Shown here in pieces: positions 41,837-52,992 of a DNA stretch of 64,000 bases; positions within the stretch are counted from its first letter, which is position 1, and the number at the start of each line of letters is the position of its first letter. Made by a program: the position numbers and the translations under genes. Source of the DNA: a bacterium (GTDB lineage Bacteria; Elusimicrobiota; Elusimicrobia; Elusimicrobiales; UBA9959); the NCBI GenBank assembly GCA_021786295.1, contig JAJYNO010000021.1:1-64000 (forward strand), written 5' to 3'. A model generated the notes under the pieces. That model was not told the DNA's origin and did no database searches. It saw nothing but the letters and a program-made list of their open reading frames with translations.

Positions 41837-43333
41837 TCAGACCAGCAGCAGGACGAGCAGGAAGGCGGAGACGGCCAGCAGGACGCCTGCGGCCAGCAGA
41901 CGGCCGTAGAACGGGAAGAGGGCCCGGACGGCGTAGACCGGGGCCGAAGCGCGCAGCACCGTTCGCTCGTCCAAGGCCGTGACGGCCGTCACGCGGCCCC
42001 ACGGGTCTATCACCCCGGAGATGCCGTTGTTGGCCGCGCGCGCCACCGAGCGGCGGTTCTCCACGGCGCGGAACACGCTGGCGATGAAATGCTGGTACGG
42101 GGCGGCCGTGTCCAGGTACCAGCCGTCGTTGGTGATGTTGACGAACAGGTCCGCCCCGGCGAGGGTGTCCCCCGAGAACAGGTACGGGAAGATGGACTCG
42201 TAGCAGAGCGTAGCTCCTATCTTATAGCCACGGAAAACCATCAGCGGCTGGTCCGACGCGCCGGGCTCGAACTCCCCCAGCTCCCCCACCGGTTTTATGT
42301 ACCTGCCCAGCAGACCGCGCAGCGGCACGTACTCGCCGAAAGGCACCAGTTGCCGCTTGTCGTACGAAGCCGTTATGGTGCCGGAGCTGTCCAGCAAAAA
42401 AGCCGAAACATGCTTCCCCTCTCCGCGCGAGACGGAACCGACGAAGCTGCCCTCCACCCCGGAGGAGGAGGCCGCTTTCCTGAGCCAGCCGCGGCAGGCG
42501 GAGTCGTTTATCCAGCAAGGCAGCGCGTTCTCCGGCCAGACCGCCAGGTCGGCGCCTTTCGCCTGCGCGGCCTGCAAGGCCATCAGGGCCAGTATCTTCC
42601 CGGCCTGGGTCTCGTCCCATTTGGCGTACTGGTCTATGGACGGCTGCAGCAGCGCCAAGTGCAGCACCCTTACCGGCGCCGGAACGTTCGCGAGCTCGTA
42701 ACGGCCGAAGGCCCAGAGCCCGGCCAGCACCGCCGCCGCCGGCAGCATGCGCAGCGCCCGGCCAGGCCAGGAAAGCTCGCGCGCCAGCAGCGAACCGGCC
42801 AGCGCCCCACAGAAGGCCAGGGCCGCGCTCAGGCCGTACACGCCGGTGACCGAGGCTATCTGTATCAGCGGGATATAATGCCACTGCGTGTAGCCCAGCA
42901 TGAACCACGGGAACCACACCGCCTTGGCGGCCAGCCACACCTTGCCGTGCTCCAGCAGGAACCAGCCCAGCGCGAAGAAGTATGGCCAGACCGCGGCGCC
43001 CGCCTTCTTCAGGTAATGGCCGTAAAGCGAGATCAGGACGAACTCAGAGGACATCAGCAGCGCCAGCAGCACCAGCCCCAGCGCCGAGACGAAAGGACCC
43101 ACGCCGCCGGCGCGCATGGTGGGATAGACCCAGTACAGGATGCCAGCGTAGAACAGGAAGCCGGCGGCCAGCCCCCCCGCCGCCGCGTCCCGGCGCCTCT
43201 TGGCCTTGAGCAGGAAATAGCACAGCGGCGCCAGCGCCACCCACGCCAGCCACCCCTGCCCGAACTTCGGGTAGCTCAGCACCAGCAACAGCGCCGTCAG
43301 CGCCGGCCACGCGATCTGTGGTATTTTCTTCAT
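41837..43333 (-). CDS. lnt: Apolipoprotein N-acyltransferase
   Basis: 498 aa. Membrane domain (six or more helices in the first ~210 residues) and a periplasmic nitrilase-like domain. The catalytic Glu-Lys-Cys triad is read as Glu in AVWPENAL, Lys in SYDKRQLVPFGEY and Cys in TLCYESIFP. It adds the third acyl chain to lipoproteins in the inner membrane, supporting a diderm envelope and the several lipoproteins encoded nearby. A final hydrophobic helix closes the protein. Upstream lies the structured element at 43382-43513; no ribosome binding site was seen. Confidence 0.93.
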   Translation of the reverse strand: MKKIPQIAWPALTALLLVLSYPKFGQGWLAWVALAPLCYFLLKAKRRRDAAAGGLAAGFLFYAGILYWVYPTMRAGGVGPFVSALGLVLLALLMSSEFVLISLYGHYLKKAGAAVWPYFFALGWFLLEHGKVWLAAKAVWFPWFMLGYTQWHYIPLIQIASVTGVYGLSAALAFCGALAGSLLARELSWPGRALRMLPAAAVLAGLWAFGRYELANVPAPVRVLHLALLQPSIDQYAKWDETQAGKILALMALQAAQAKGADLAVWPENALPCWINDSACRGWLRKAASSSGVEGSFVGSVSRGEGKHVSAFLLDSSGTITASYDKRQLVPFGEYVPLRGLLGRYIKPVGELGEFEPGASDQPLMVFRGYKIGATLCYESIFPYLFSGDTLAGADLFVNITNDGWYLDTAAPYQHFIASVFRAVENRRSVARAANNGISGVIDPWGRVTAVTALDERTVLRASAPVYAVRALFPFYGRLLAAGVLLAVSAFLLVLLLV

Positions 43334-43381
43334 CTACAGAATGGTACCGCGTCAGCGGGCATGTCCGTTTCTAAACCATGA

Positions 43382-43513
43382 GGGGATGCGGGGGTATGGG
43401 TTCCGAAGGCTGTCACGGAGGCCCGAGCTTACGTAAGCGCGAGGGCCGAGTGACAAGGGGCGGCAACGGTGTTGCCGACCCCGTGCCTGAGGGGCCCATA
43501 CCCCCGCGTCCCC
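43382..43513. repeat. Three-stem structured element A (secA-lnt intergenic)
   Basis: A 19-bp outer stem with one mismatch (43382-43400 with 43495-43513) encloses two inner hairpins. Hairpin 1: TGTCAC/GTGACA (43411-43416 with 43450-43455), GGCCC/GGGCC (43420-43424 with 43443-43447) and a GCTTACGTAAGC tip (43427-43438). Hairpin 2: GGGGCGGCAAC with GTTGCCGACCCC (43457-43467 with 43471-43482), closed by a GGT triloop with one bulged A. Fills nearly the whole gap between the secA stop and the lnt start. See element B at 50925-51059 for a second copy of the architecture. Confidence 0.7.
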
Positions 43514-43521
43514 GAACACCG

Positions 43522-46146
<2,625 letters not shown>

Positions 46147-46240
46147 ATGGGCATATTAAACAACTTTTAAACGCGCTTATAAAAGGCGGTCCCGTTTTTA
46201 CACCGCCGCCGGCCGGAAGCCCGTCGGCTGCGGCCCGGCA

Positions 46241-46269
46241 TTTAAAGCGGACGTTTTATTTGCTTAAAT
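46241..46269 (+). promoter_or_regulatory. Promoter of the glycan-cluster methyltransferase
   Basis: TTTAAA (46241-46246), a 17-base spacer and TTAAAT (46264-46269) with an extended -10 TGC. Six bases before the GTG start; no ribosome binding site. Confidence 0.45.
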
Positions 46270-46275
46270 TCTCTG

Positions 46276-47196
46276 GTGCCGAAACTCAAGGAACTGCTCC
46301 TGCGCAGCGGACCGTGCGCCGACAGCGTTACGGCGCTGCGCCTGTACCTGGCCGCGCTGAGGACCCCGCTTCTGCGCTGGACGGCGATCCTGTCCAGGCT
46401 GAAGTTCACGCCGGCCGTGCTGGACGCGGTGCGGGCCTCGGAACTGCCGTCCGAGGAGAAAGGAGCGCTTTTTTCCGCCGCAATGACCATCTTCCGCAGC
46501 GGGCCTTCCTTTAAGACCACCGCCGCCGGCCGCACCCCCTTGACCGACACCGCCATCCTTGGCCGGCTCAGGCCCGGAAGCCTGCTGCTCGAGACCGGCG
46601 TTTCCGACGGCTCCTCCTCGCTGGCGCTGCTGGAGGCGGCCGGCGGAGCGGACGTCCGGCTCTCAGACAGACAGGCCTTCTACTCTTACGCCGACAAGGG
46701 TCCCTTCCGGATCTTCTATGGGGCCGAGAACGGCCTGCTCTCGGTCAGACTGCCCGGATTCTATCTCTGCACAGGGACGGCCGCTCCGCCACCTCCGCCG
46801 GGCGCCCGCCGGGTGGAGCTGCTCAATCCGGTCCTGCAGCTCCGCTTCCCGGCCGTCCGGCTCGAGCAGTTCGACGTATTTTCCGGGAGGCTGGAGCGGA
46901 AGGCGGATATAATAAAATGCGCCAACGTCCTGAACTCCGCCTATTTCTCCTACCCGGAGATAGCAGGAGCGCTGAGGAACCTCTCCGACAACCTGGCCGA
47001 AGGGGGCTGGCTTTTCGTGTCCCAGAACAACGCGCGCTACCCGAACGGGGAAGCCTATCTCGCCCTGCGCAAGGAAGGCGCGTCCCTAATTCTCCGCGAG
47101 GAGGTCAACGGCCACGAACTGCTCCCCCGGCTGCGGTCACGGGAATTCGCGGGGCTGGTTAGCGGCGCCCCCGGGGAAGACGCGCAGGCCGGTTGA
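46276..47196 (+). CDS. Putative SAM-dependent methyltransferase
   Basis: 306 aa with a GTG start. The N-terminal ~95 residues are helical; a Rossmann-type motif LLETGVSDGSSSLALLE sits near residue 105. Later IIKCANVLNSAYFSYPEI and LAEGGWLFVSQNN resemble the acceptor and post-II strands of CheR-like or small-molecule methyltransferases. The motif I glycines are poorer than usual, so activity is uncertain. First gene of the plus-strand glycan cluster. Stops nine bases before the flippase. Confidence 0.6.
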   Translation: MPKLKELLLRSGPCADSVTALRLYLAALRTPLLRWTAILSRLKFTPAVLDAVRASELPSEEKGALFSAAMTIFRSGPSFKTTAAGRTPLTDTAILGRLRPGSLLLETGVSDGSSSLALLEAAGGADVRLSDRQAFYSYADKGPFRIFYGAENGLLSVRLPGFYLCTGTAAPPPPPGARRVELLNPVLQLRFPAVRLEQFDVFSGRLERKADIIKCANVLNSAYFSYPEIAGALRNLSDNLAEGGWLFVSQNNARYPNGEAYLALRKEGASLILREEVNGHELLPRLRSREFAGLVSGAPGEDAQAG

Positions 47197-47205
47197 GCCC
47201 TGTCC

Positions 47206-48477
47206 ATGACAGACGGAATATTCAACTCCCTATACCGCCGCCTCTCCGGGGAGCACCCCGGAGAGGGAGCCATCGAATTCTTGCGCAACCTGGGCTGGAT
47301 AGGGGGCTGTTTCGCGCTGGCCAAGATCGGCTCCGCTCTGGTGAACATAGCCGCCGGCAGAACGCTCGGCCCGGCCGAATTCGGGAAGGTCAACGTGCTC
47401 GTCTCCACCGGCACGATGATAGCCCCGTTCCTGATCGCCGGCCTTAACACCTCGCTCATAAAGTACGGCGCCTCGGCGGAGGACAGGACGCGCGTATTCG
47501 GGACCGCCGCGGCGCTGGTCCTGGCGCTGACGCTGGCTTCAGGCTCCCTGGTGCTGCTTTTCAGGGGCCGGCTGGGCGTTCTGCTGGGGATAGACCAGCG
47601 GACGCTGCTGCTGGCGCTGGGCTACGCCATGGCCACGGACATCTTTCTGCTCTCCACCGCCATGCATCAGGCCGCCGGGAATTTCCGCCTGAGAGGGCTG
47701 GGCGAGATAGCCTTCAGCCTGACGCTGGCGGCGGCGTTCTTCTCCGGGATGAGGGTCTTCGGAAGGTCCTATCAGGCTATGGGCTGGGCCTATGTCCTCG
47801 CGTTCGGCGGAGTAGGCTCAGTTCTGCTGCTCAAAGCCGGCATCCTGAAAAGGACCGGCTGGCTTGGAAAGGAGAAATTCAGCTCGCTGGTAAAGTACGG
47901 CGCCTATTCGTTCGGCAGCGGGATAGGCTCGTTCCTGATACTAAACGTGCAGGGACTGATCATGAATTCCATCCTTTCTCCGGGCGAGGTCGGGAAGTAC
48001 GCGGCCTACTACACGGCTACCATAGGCATAGCCGCCTATCTTGGGTATATGATAGGCACGGTCCTGTTCCCCAAGGCCTCCGCCAGCAGCAACCGCAGAA
48101 GATTGTGGAACATGACCGTCTCCGGCTGGACCGGACTCGCCCCGGCCGCGGTGCTGCTGTTCATAGCCTCGCAGGCCGCCGTGCTGACCCTGATGGGAAG
48201 GCACCAGTACGGCATGCAGCCGGGCATGATGCTGCTCTTCGCGCTCTGCGGCGCCGTCATGATGGCGTACAGCTCCCTGGCCCAGATAGTTTTTTCGGAA
48301 GGGATAAGAGCGGCAAGGCTTTCGCTGCTGATGGCACTGGGTGGCGGAGCGATCAACCTGACCGCGTGCCTGATACTGATACCGATATTCAAAGTAAGCG
48401 GGGCCGCGATATCCTTCCTGCTCACCTACGTTTTTCTGACGCTCTGGCTCTGGGCCGCGAAGGGTTCGTACCTCTAG
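47206..48477 (+). CDS. Polysaccharide flippase, Wzx/MATE-like
   Basis: 423 aa with about twelve hydrophobic segments. An oligosaccharide-flippase start (GCFALAKIGSALVNIAAGRTLGPAEFGKVN), followed by a MATE-like pattern with TM pairs and short basic loops, supports a lipid-linked oligosaccharide flippase in the inner membrane. Neighbouring methyltransferases and glycosyltransferases fit an O-antigen or exopolysaccharide locus. No ribosome binding site; probably coupled to the preceding gene. Confidence 0.8.
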   Translation: MTDGIFNSLYRRLSGEHPGEGAIEFLRNLGWIGGCFALAKIGSALVNIAAGRTLGPAEFGKVNVLVSTGTMIAPFLIAGLNTSLIKYGASAEDRTRVFGTAAALVLALTLASGSLVLLFRGRLGVLLGIDQRTLLLALGYAMATDIFLLSTAMHQAAGNFRLRGLGEIAFSLTLAAAFFSGMRVFGRSYQAMGWAYVLAFGGVGSVLLLKAGILKRTGWLGKEKFSSLVKYGAYSFGSGIGSFLILNVQGLIMNSILSPGEVGKYAAYYTATIGIAAYLGYMIGTVLFPKASASSNRRRLWNMTVSGWTGLAPAAVLLFIASQAAVLTLMGRHQYGMQPGMMLLFALCGAVMMAYSSLAQIVFSEGIRAARLSLLMALGGGAINLTACLILIPIFKVSGAAISFLLTYVFLTLWLWAAKGSYL

Positions 48478-48503
48478 TTTGATATACTTTTCACTGCGGA
48501 ACG

Positions 48504-49349
48504 ATGAAAATTTTCTCTAAGATCGCCCAGAACGCCAGAGCGCACGACCGGATAGCGGGGCGCTACGAATCGGAGCACCTCGAGATCTTCAACGCTGTAG
48601 AGCAGGCCAGGCTCGGCGCCAAACTGGCGGAAGCGGCGGAGCATATCCGGGCCGGCGCCGAGGAGCGCGCCGCGCTGGACCTCGGCTGCGGGAGCGGCAA
48701 CCTCACCTCGCATCTGCTGAGGCTGGGCTTCCGGGTAACGGCCGCCGATATCTCCGACAGATTCCTGGAGCTGGTGAGAGGGAAGTTCGGCGGGAACCCG
48801 CGGCTGACGACCGCTAGGATAAACGGCCGCGATCTGGCGCTCTTTCCGGATAACAGCTTCGACCTCTCTGCCGCCTATTCGGTGCTCCATCACGCGCCAG
48901 ACTACCGCGGAATAGTCCGCGAAATGGGAAGAGTGACGAAGCCCGGCGGCGTTATCTACATCGATCACGAATCCTCCCCGGCCTACTGGGGCCCCAGGCC
49001 CGAGTACGACGCCTTTATAGCGGAGGCAAGCCCGCCGCGGGCGGCGCCTCCGGCGTCCCGCTTCCTGAAATTATCCACCTACCTCGGAAAGCTGCGCCTG
49101 CTGATCGACCCGAGGTATATAGCGGAAGGCGACATCCATGTCTGGCCGGACGACCACATCGAGTGGGACGTCGTTTCCGGGATATTGGCCGCCGCCGGCT
49201 TCGAGCCGCTCTTTTCCGAAGATTACCTGCTGTTCAGGCAAGGCTACCCGCCAGCGGTTTACGACAGGTACAAGTTCAAGTGCAGCGACATCCGGGTCTT
49301 CGCGGCGAGGAAGAAAACGGAGGCTGGGCCGCTCGGGACGGGGCGATGA
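48504..49349 (+). CDS. Class I SAM-dependent methyltransferase
   Basis: 281 aa. Motif I is LDLGCGSGNLTSHLL near residue 55, followed by VTAADISDRFLELV (acidic SAM-binding), AAYSVLHHAPD (motif IV) and MGRVTKPGGVIYID (post-II). Typical of glycan or lipid O-methyltransferases. TATACT (48483-48488) and GCGGAACG before the ATG are weak signals. Its stop overlaps the next ATG (ATGA), coupling it to the glycosyltransferase. Confidence 0.85.
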   Translation: MKIFSKIAQNARAHDRIAGRYESEHLEIFNAVEQARLGAKLAEAAEHIRAGAEERAALDLGCGSGNLTSHLLRLGFRVTAADISDRFLELVRGKFGGNPRLTTARINGRDLALFPDNSFDLSAAYSVLHHAPDYRGIVREMGRVTKPGGVIYIDHESSPAYWGPRPEYDAFIAEASPPRAAPPASRFLKLSTYLGKLRLLIDPRYIAEGDIHVWPDDHIEWDVVSGILAAAGFEPLFSEDYLLFRQGYPPAVYDRYKFKCSDIRVFAARKKTEAGPLGTGR

Positions 49350-50446
49350 GGATAACCCTCGTCATAAACTCCCTGGGCGGCGGCGGGGCGGAGCGGGTGC
49401 TGACGCGCCTCGCCGGAGGCCTGGCCCGGGCAGGGCACCGGACGGACATAGTCACGCTGGACCCCTCGATACCTGATTTTTACCAGGTCCCTTCCGGGGT
49501 CGCCAGGACGGCCGCGAAAGCCCCGGCCGGGGAATGCCGATGGTACCAGCTGTCCCGCCAGCTCGCCCGCATGCGCGCGTTGCGCCGCGCGGCCTCCGGA
49601 CAGGGCCCGGACCTGCTGATAAGCTTCGTGGACGCGACCAACATCCTGACGCTGGCGGCTTTCAGGGGCTCGGGCGTGCCGGTGATAGTCTGCGAACACA
49701 CCGACCCCTCCATGCACCGCATAGGCCCGCACTGGGAGCTGCTCAGAAGGCTGCTCTATCCATCGGCCGCGCGCGTGGTCATGCTCACGGAAGACGCCCT
49801 GCGTCGGGCGCGCTCGATGGTCCCGGCCTGGAACGCGGTCGCCATCCCGAACCCCGTCCCGGCGCCGGTCTTCGCTCCGGGCGCGGCGCGGCCCGCCTTC
49901 TTCGGCCCGGGCAGGAACGCCGTCGCCATGGGGCGGCTCTACGACTACAAGGGCTTCGACCTGCTGCTGCGCGCCTTCGCCGGCCTGGCCGGCCGGTTCC
50001 CGGACTGGAACCTGACCATCCTCGGCGAGGGACCGGAACGGGCGGCGCTGGAAACGCTGCGCTCGGAGCTCGGCCTGGCCGGCAGGGTCGCGATGCCGGG
50101 GGCCTCCCCCGCGCCCCACGACGCGCTGAAGTTCGCGGACCTCTTCGTGCTGCCCTCGCGCTACGAGGGCTTCGGCATGGCGCTGGCCGAAGCCATGGCC
50201 TGCGGCGTGGCGCCGGTCAGCTTCGACTGCCCGTCCGGCCCCGGGACGATAATCCGGCACGGGGTGGACGGCCTGCTGGTGCCGCCGGGCGATACCGGGG
50301 AACTGGCGGAAGCCATGGCCTCGCTGATGGGCGACGACGCCGGAAGGAAGGCGCTGGCCGCCAGGGCGCCGGAAGTGGTAGAGCGCTTCAGCGAGGAGAA
50401 CTACCTGAAGGCCTGGGAAGAACTGATACGGGCCGTCCGCCCCTGA
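49346..50446 (+). CDS. GT4-family glycosyltransferase
   Basis: 366 aa, GT-B fold: N-terminal INSLGGGGAERVLTRLA and C-terminal UDP-sugar domain with ILGEGPERAALETL and the E-x7-E motif EGFGMALAEAMACG. A retaining glycosyltransferase using a nucleotide-activated sugar, working on the cytoplasmic face of the inner membrane; sugar and acceptor unknown. ATGA overlap with the upstream methyltransferase. Converges with trmL five bases later. Confidence 0.88.
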   Translation: MRITLVINSLGGGGAERVLTRLAGGLARAGHRTDIVTLDPSIPDFYQVPSGVARTAAKAPAGECRWYQLSRQLARMRALRRAASGQGPDLLISFVDATNILTLAAFRGSGVPVIVCEHTDPSMHRIGPHWELLRRLLYPSAARVVMLTEDALRRARSMVPAWNAVAIPNPVPAPVFAPGAARPAFFGPGRNAVAMGRLYDYKGFDLLLRAFAGLAGRFPDWNLTILGEGPERAALETLRSELGLAGRVAMPGASPAPHDALKFADLFVLPSRYEGFGMALAEAMACGVAPVSFDCPSGPGTIIRHGVDGLLVPPGDTGELAEAMASLMGDDAGRKALAARAPEVVERFSEENYLKAWEELIRAVRP

Positions 50447-50451
50447 GGCGG

Positions 50452-50913
50452 CTACCGGCCGGCGCCGCGCGTGCGCCTGAGGGCCTCGTAGAGCGCGACC
50501 CCGGCGGACGTGGAAAGGTTGAGCGAGCGGACCCGGTCGGACCACATCGGTATGCGGTACAGCCTGTCCGCGTACTTCTCGTAGATCTCTTCGGGGAAAC
50601 CGGCCGTTTCCGCCCCGAAGACAAGGCAGGAGTCCTCCCGGTACGGCGCCTCCCAGTAGCTCTTTCCCCCGCGGGTCGAGAAGAAGACGAGCGAAGGGTC
50701 CGGCGGCAGCGACGCCAGGAACGCCTCGAAGTCCTTGTGCACCGAGTACTTCAGGAACTGCCAGTAGTCCAGCCCCGAACGCCTTATCTCCTTGTCGCTC
50801 AGGCTGAACCCCATCTTCCCCACGAACGCCAGCTCCGTGCCGGTGGCCACGCAGGTGCGCCCGATGTTCCCCGCGTTCCACGGGATATCCGGATTAATAA
50901 GCACAATTTTCAT
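50452..50913 (-). CDS. trmL: tRNA (cytidine/uridine-34 2'-O)-methyltransferase
   Basis: 153 aa, a minimal SPOUT enzyme. The N-terminal MKIVLINPDIPWNAGNIGRT matches TrmL; the trefoil-knot region includes LVFGAETAGFPEEI and RIPMWSDRVRSLNLSTSAGVALYE. It methylates the wobble ribose of leucine tRNAs. ATG at 50913 with AGGGGTGA. It is isolated from the glycan genes by function and lies directly beside structured element B. Confidence 0.92.
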   Translation of the reverse strand: MKIVLINPDIPWNAGNIGRTCVATGTELAFVGKMGFSLSDKEIRRSGLDYWQFLKYSVHKDFEAFLASLPPDPSLVFFSTRGGKSYWEAPYREDSCLVFGAETAGFPEEIYEKYADRLYRIPMWSDRVRSLNLSTSAGVALYEALRRTRGAGR

Positions 50914-50924
50914 GTTCACCCCTC

Positions 50925-51059
50925 GCCGGGCTGCCGACGCGGCAGGATAAGCAAAACCGTCGTTGAGCCCGCCGCTTGCGTCGCGCGGCGGGCGAATACC
51001 GGGTGAGGCCACGGTGTGGCCGAACGCGTTTTGCGTTCCTGCCGGGGCGGAAGCCCGGC
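50925..51059. repeat. Three-stem structured element B (asnB-trmL intergenic)
   Basis: Outer arms pair in blocks: GCCGGGCT/AGCCCGGC (50925-50932 with 51052-51059), GGCAGGA/TCCTGCC (50941-50947 with 51037-51043) and GCAAAAC/GTTTTGC (50951-50957 with 51028-51034). Inside are hairpin 1 GCCCGCCG/CGGCGGGC (50967-50974 with 50986-50993) and hairpin 2 GGCCAC/GTGGCC (51007-51012 with 51016-51021), again with a GGT triloop and followed by GA, as in element A. Shared bases also include GTGA before hairpin 2. Confidence 0.7.
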
Positions 51060-51066
51060 ACGCGCG

Positions 51067-52974
51067 CTACAGCCTGAAATCGTCGGCGTACTGCCGGTGC
51101 CAGAGCTCGAGCATCAGCAGCGCCCACAGCTTGTAGCCGTGGTCCGCGCGCCCCTGCTGGTGCTCGTCCCACAGCCTGTACACCGCCTCGGGCCTGAAAT
51201 AGCCGCGCCCGAGCGCCTTCTGCGACAGGCACGTCCCGGCCCAGTAGTCCTTCAGCTCGCCGCGGAACCAGATGCCGAGCGGTATTCCGAAGCCCATCTT
51301 CCCGCGCCGGTAGATGTCAGGGGGCAGCATGCCGCGGAAGGTCTCCTTGAGTATCCACTTCGTCCGGTTGAAGCCCTTCAGTTTCATGCCGCCCGGCAGC
51401 GCGAAGGCGAATTCCAGCACCTTGTGGTCCAGGAACGGCGAGCGCGTCTCCAGGGAATTGGCCATCGAGGCTATGTCCATCTTGGTCATCAGGCATTCCG
51501 GAAGGTAGGAACGCAGGTCCACGTAGCTCATGCGGTTCAGGAGGTCGTCGTCCGGGACCAGCGAGAAGAGCCTGGCTAGGTAGCGCTCCGCGTAGCCTTT
51601 GTCAGCCCCCAGCCTGTTGGCGAAGGCGTCAGAATAGAACGCGTCCGTCTCACCGGGACCGAAGAAAGAGACGGTGGACAGATACCGGCGCGGCAGCGTC
51701 TCCATGACCGAGAACTTCAGGAACTTCTCCAGCCGCCAGAAGAAATTGAACGGTGCCGTCTTCGGCGCCGCGGCTATCGCCTTCAGCGCGGCCAGTTTGG
51801 CGGAGCGCGGCGCCCACGAGACCAGGCGCTCCGCCTTCATCCCGACGTAGCGCAGGTAGCCGCCGAAGGCCTCGTCGCCGCCGTCGCCGTTGAGCGCCAC
51901 CGTGACCGCCTTGCGCGTCTCGCGCGAGACGAAGTACGAAGGCAGCGCGCTGGAGTCGGCGTAGGGCTCCCCGTAATGCCAGGCCAGTTTCTCCAGCACG
52001 TCGGCCATGCGCGCCTCCACCGTGAACTCGGTGTGCGCGGTGCCGTACATCTTCGCGACCTGCCTGGCGTAGGGAAGCTCCGAGAAGCGCTCCTCCCTGA
52101 AGCCTATCGAGAAGGTCTTCACCGGACGCTCGGAATGCCTCGCCATCAGCGCCACGACCACGGAGGAATCTATGCCGCCTGACAGGAAGGCTCCCAGCGG
52201 AACCTCCGACATCAGCCTGACCTTCACGGCCTCCGACAGCTCGGCCAGCAGCCGTTCCTTGAGCTCCGGCAGCGGCACGTACGACAGTTTCTCCTCTCCG
52301 AGCGGCAGGTCCCAGTAGCGCTCCTCGGAGAACTGGCCGTCCTCGAAGACCAGCACCGAGGCCGGCTGCAGCTTCCTCACCCCCCTGAATATGCTCAGCG
52401 GGCTCGGGATGTACTGCAGCGCCAGGTAGGCGTCTATCGCCGCCGGGTCCACCTCGCGCTTGACGTCGGGGCGGGTCAGCAGGCAGCGGAGTTCGGAGGC
52501 GAAGACGAAACTGCCGGGAGTGCGGACGTAGAAGAGCGGTTTCTTGCCCAGCCGGTCGCGCGCCAGCACCAGGCGCTTCTTTTTGCCGTCCCAGATCGCG
52601 ACGGCGAACATGCCGCGCAGCTCCTTCGGGAAGTCGGCCCCCTTCTCCTCGTAGAGGTGCAGGATGACCTCGGTGTCGCTTCTGGTCTTGAACTTATGGC
52701 CGCGGGAGAGCAGCCCCTCGCGCAGCTCGAGGTAGTTGTAGATCTCGCCGTTGAAGACTATCCAGGCGGTCCCGTCCTCGCTGGAGATCGGCTGGTGGCC
52801 GGTGGAAAGGTCTATGATCGAGAGCCGCCTCATAGCCAGGCCGACGTTCCGGTCCTGGAAATAGCCCTCGTCGTCCGGGCCGCGGTGGACGATCAGGTCG
52901 TTCATGGCCTTCAGGTCCCCGCGCTCCACGGCGAGGCCGGAACCGTAGTTGTAAAGTCCGCATATTCCGCACAT
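51067..52974 (-). CDS. asnB: Asparagine synthase (glutamine-hydrolysing)
   Basis: 635 aa. Cys2 nucleophile at MCGICGLYNYG, class-II glutaminase domain to about residue 190, then the synthetase domain with PPi-loop LSGGIDSSVV and GDGGDEAFGGY. The length and the position among glycan genes resemble exopolysaccharide/PEP-CTERM-associated amidotransferases, which amidate surface sugars, but free asparagine synthesis is equally possible. GGGAG precedes the ATG. Start of a minus-strand segment leading to trmL through element B. Confidence 0.9.
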   Translation of the reverse strand: MCGICGLYNYGSGLAVERGDLKAMNDLIVHRGPDDEGYFQDRNVGLAMRRLSIIDLSTGHQPISSEDGTAWIVFNGEIYNYLELREGLLSRGHKFKTRSDTEVILHLYEEKGADFPKELRGMFAVAIWDGKKKRLVLARDRLGKKPLFYVRTPGSFVFASELRCLLTRPDVKREVDPAAIDAYLALQYIPSPLSIFRGVRKLQPASVLVFEDGQFSEERYWDLPLGEEKLSYVPLPELKERLLAELSEAVKVRLMSEVPLGAFLSGGIDSSVVVALMARHSERPVKTFSIGFREERFSELPYARQVAKMYGTAHTEFTVEARMADVLEKLAWHYGEPYADSSALPSYFVSRETRKAVTVALNGDGGDEAFGGYLRYVGMKAERLVSWAPRSAKLAALKAIAAAPKTAPFNFFWRLEKFLKFSVMETLPRRYLSTVSFFGPGETDAFYSDAFANRLGADKGYAERYLARLFSLVPDDDLLNRMSYVDLRSYLPECLMTKMDIASMANSLETRSPFLDHKVLEFAFALPGGMKLKGFNRTKWILKETFRGMLPPDIYRRGKMGFGIPLGIWFRGELKDYWAGTCLSQKALGRGYFRPEAVYRLWDEHQQGRADHGYKLWALLMLELWHRQYADDFRL

Positions 52975-52992
52975 ATAGCTCCCGTTGCTCCG

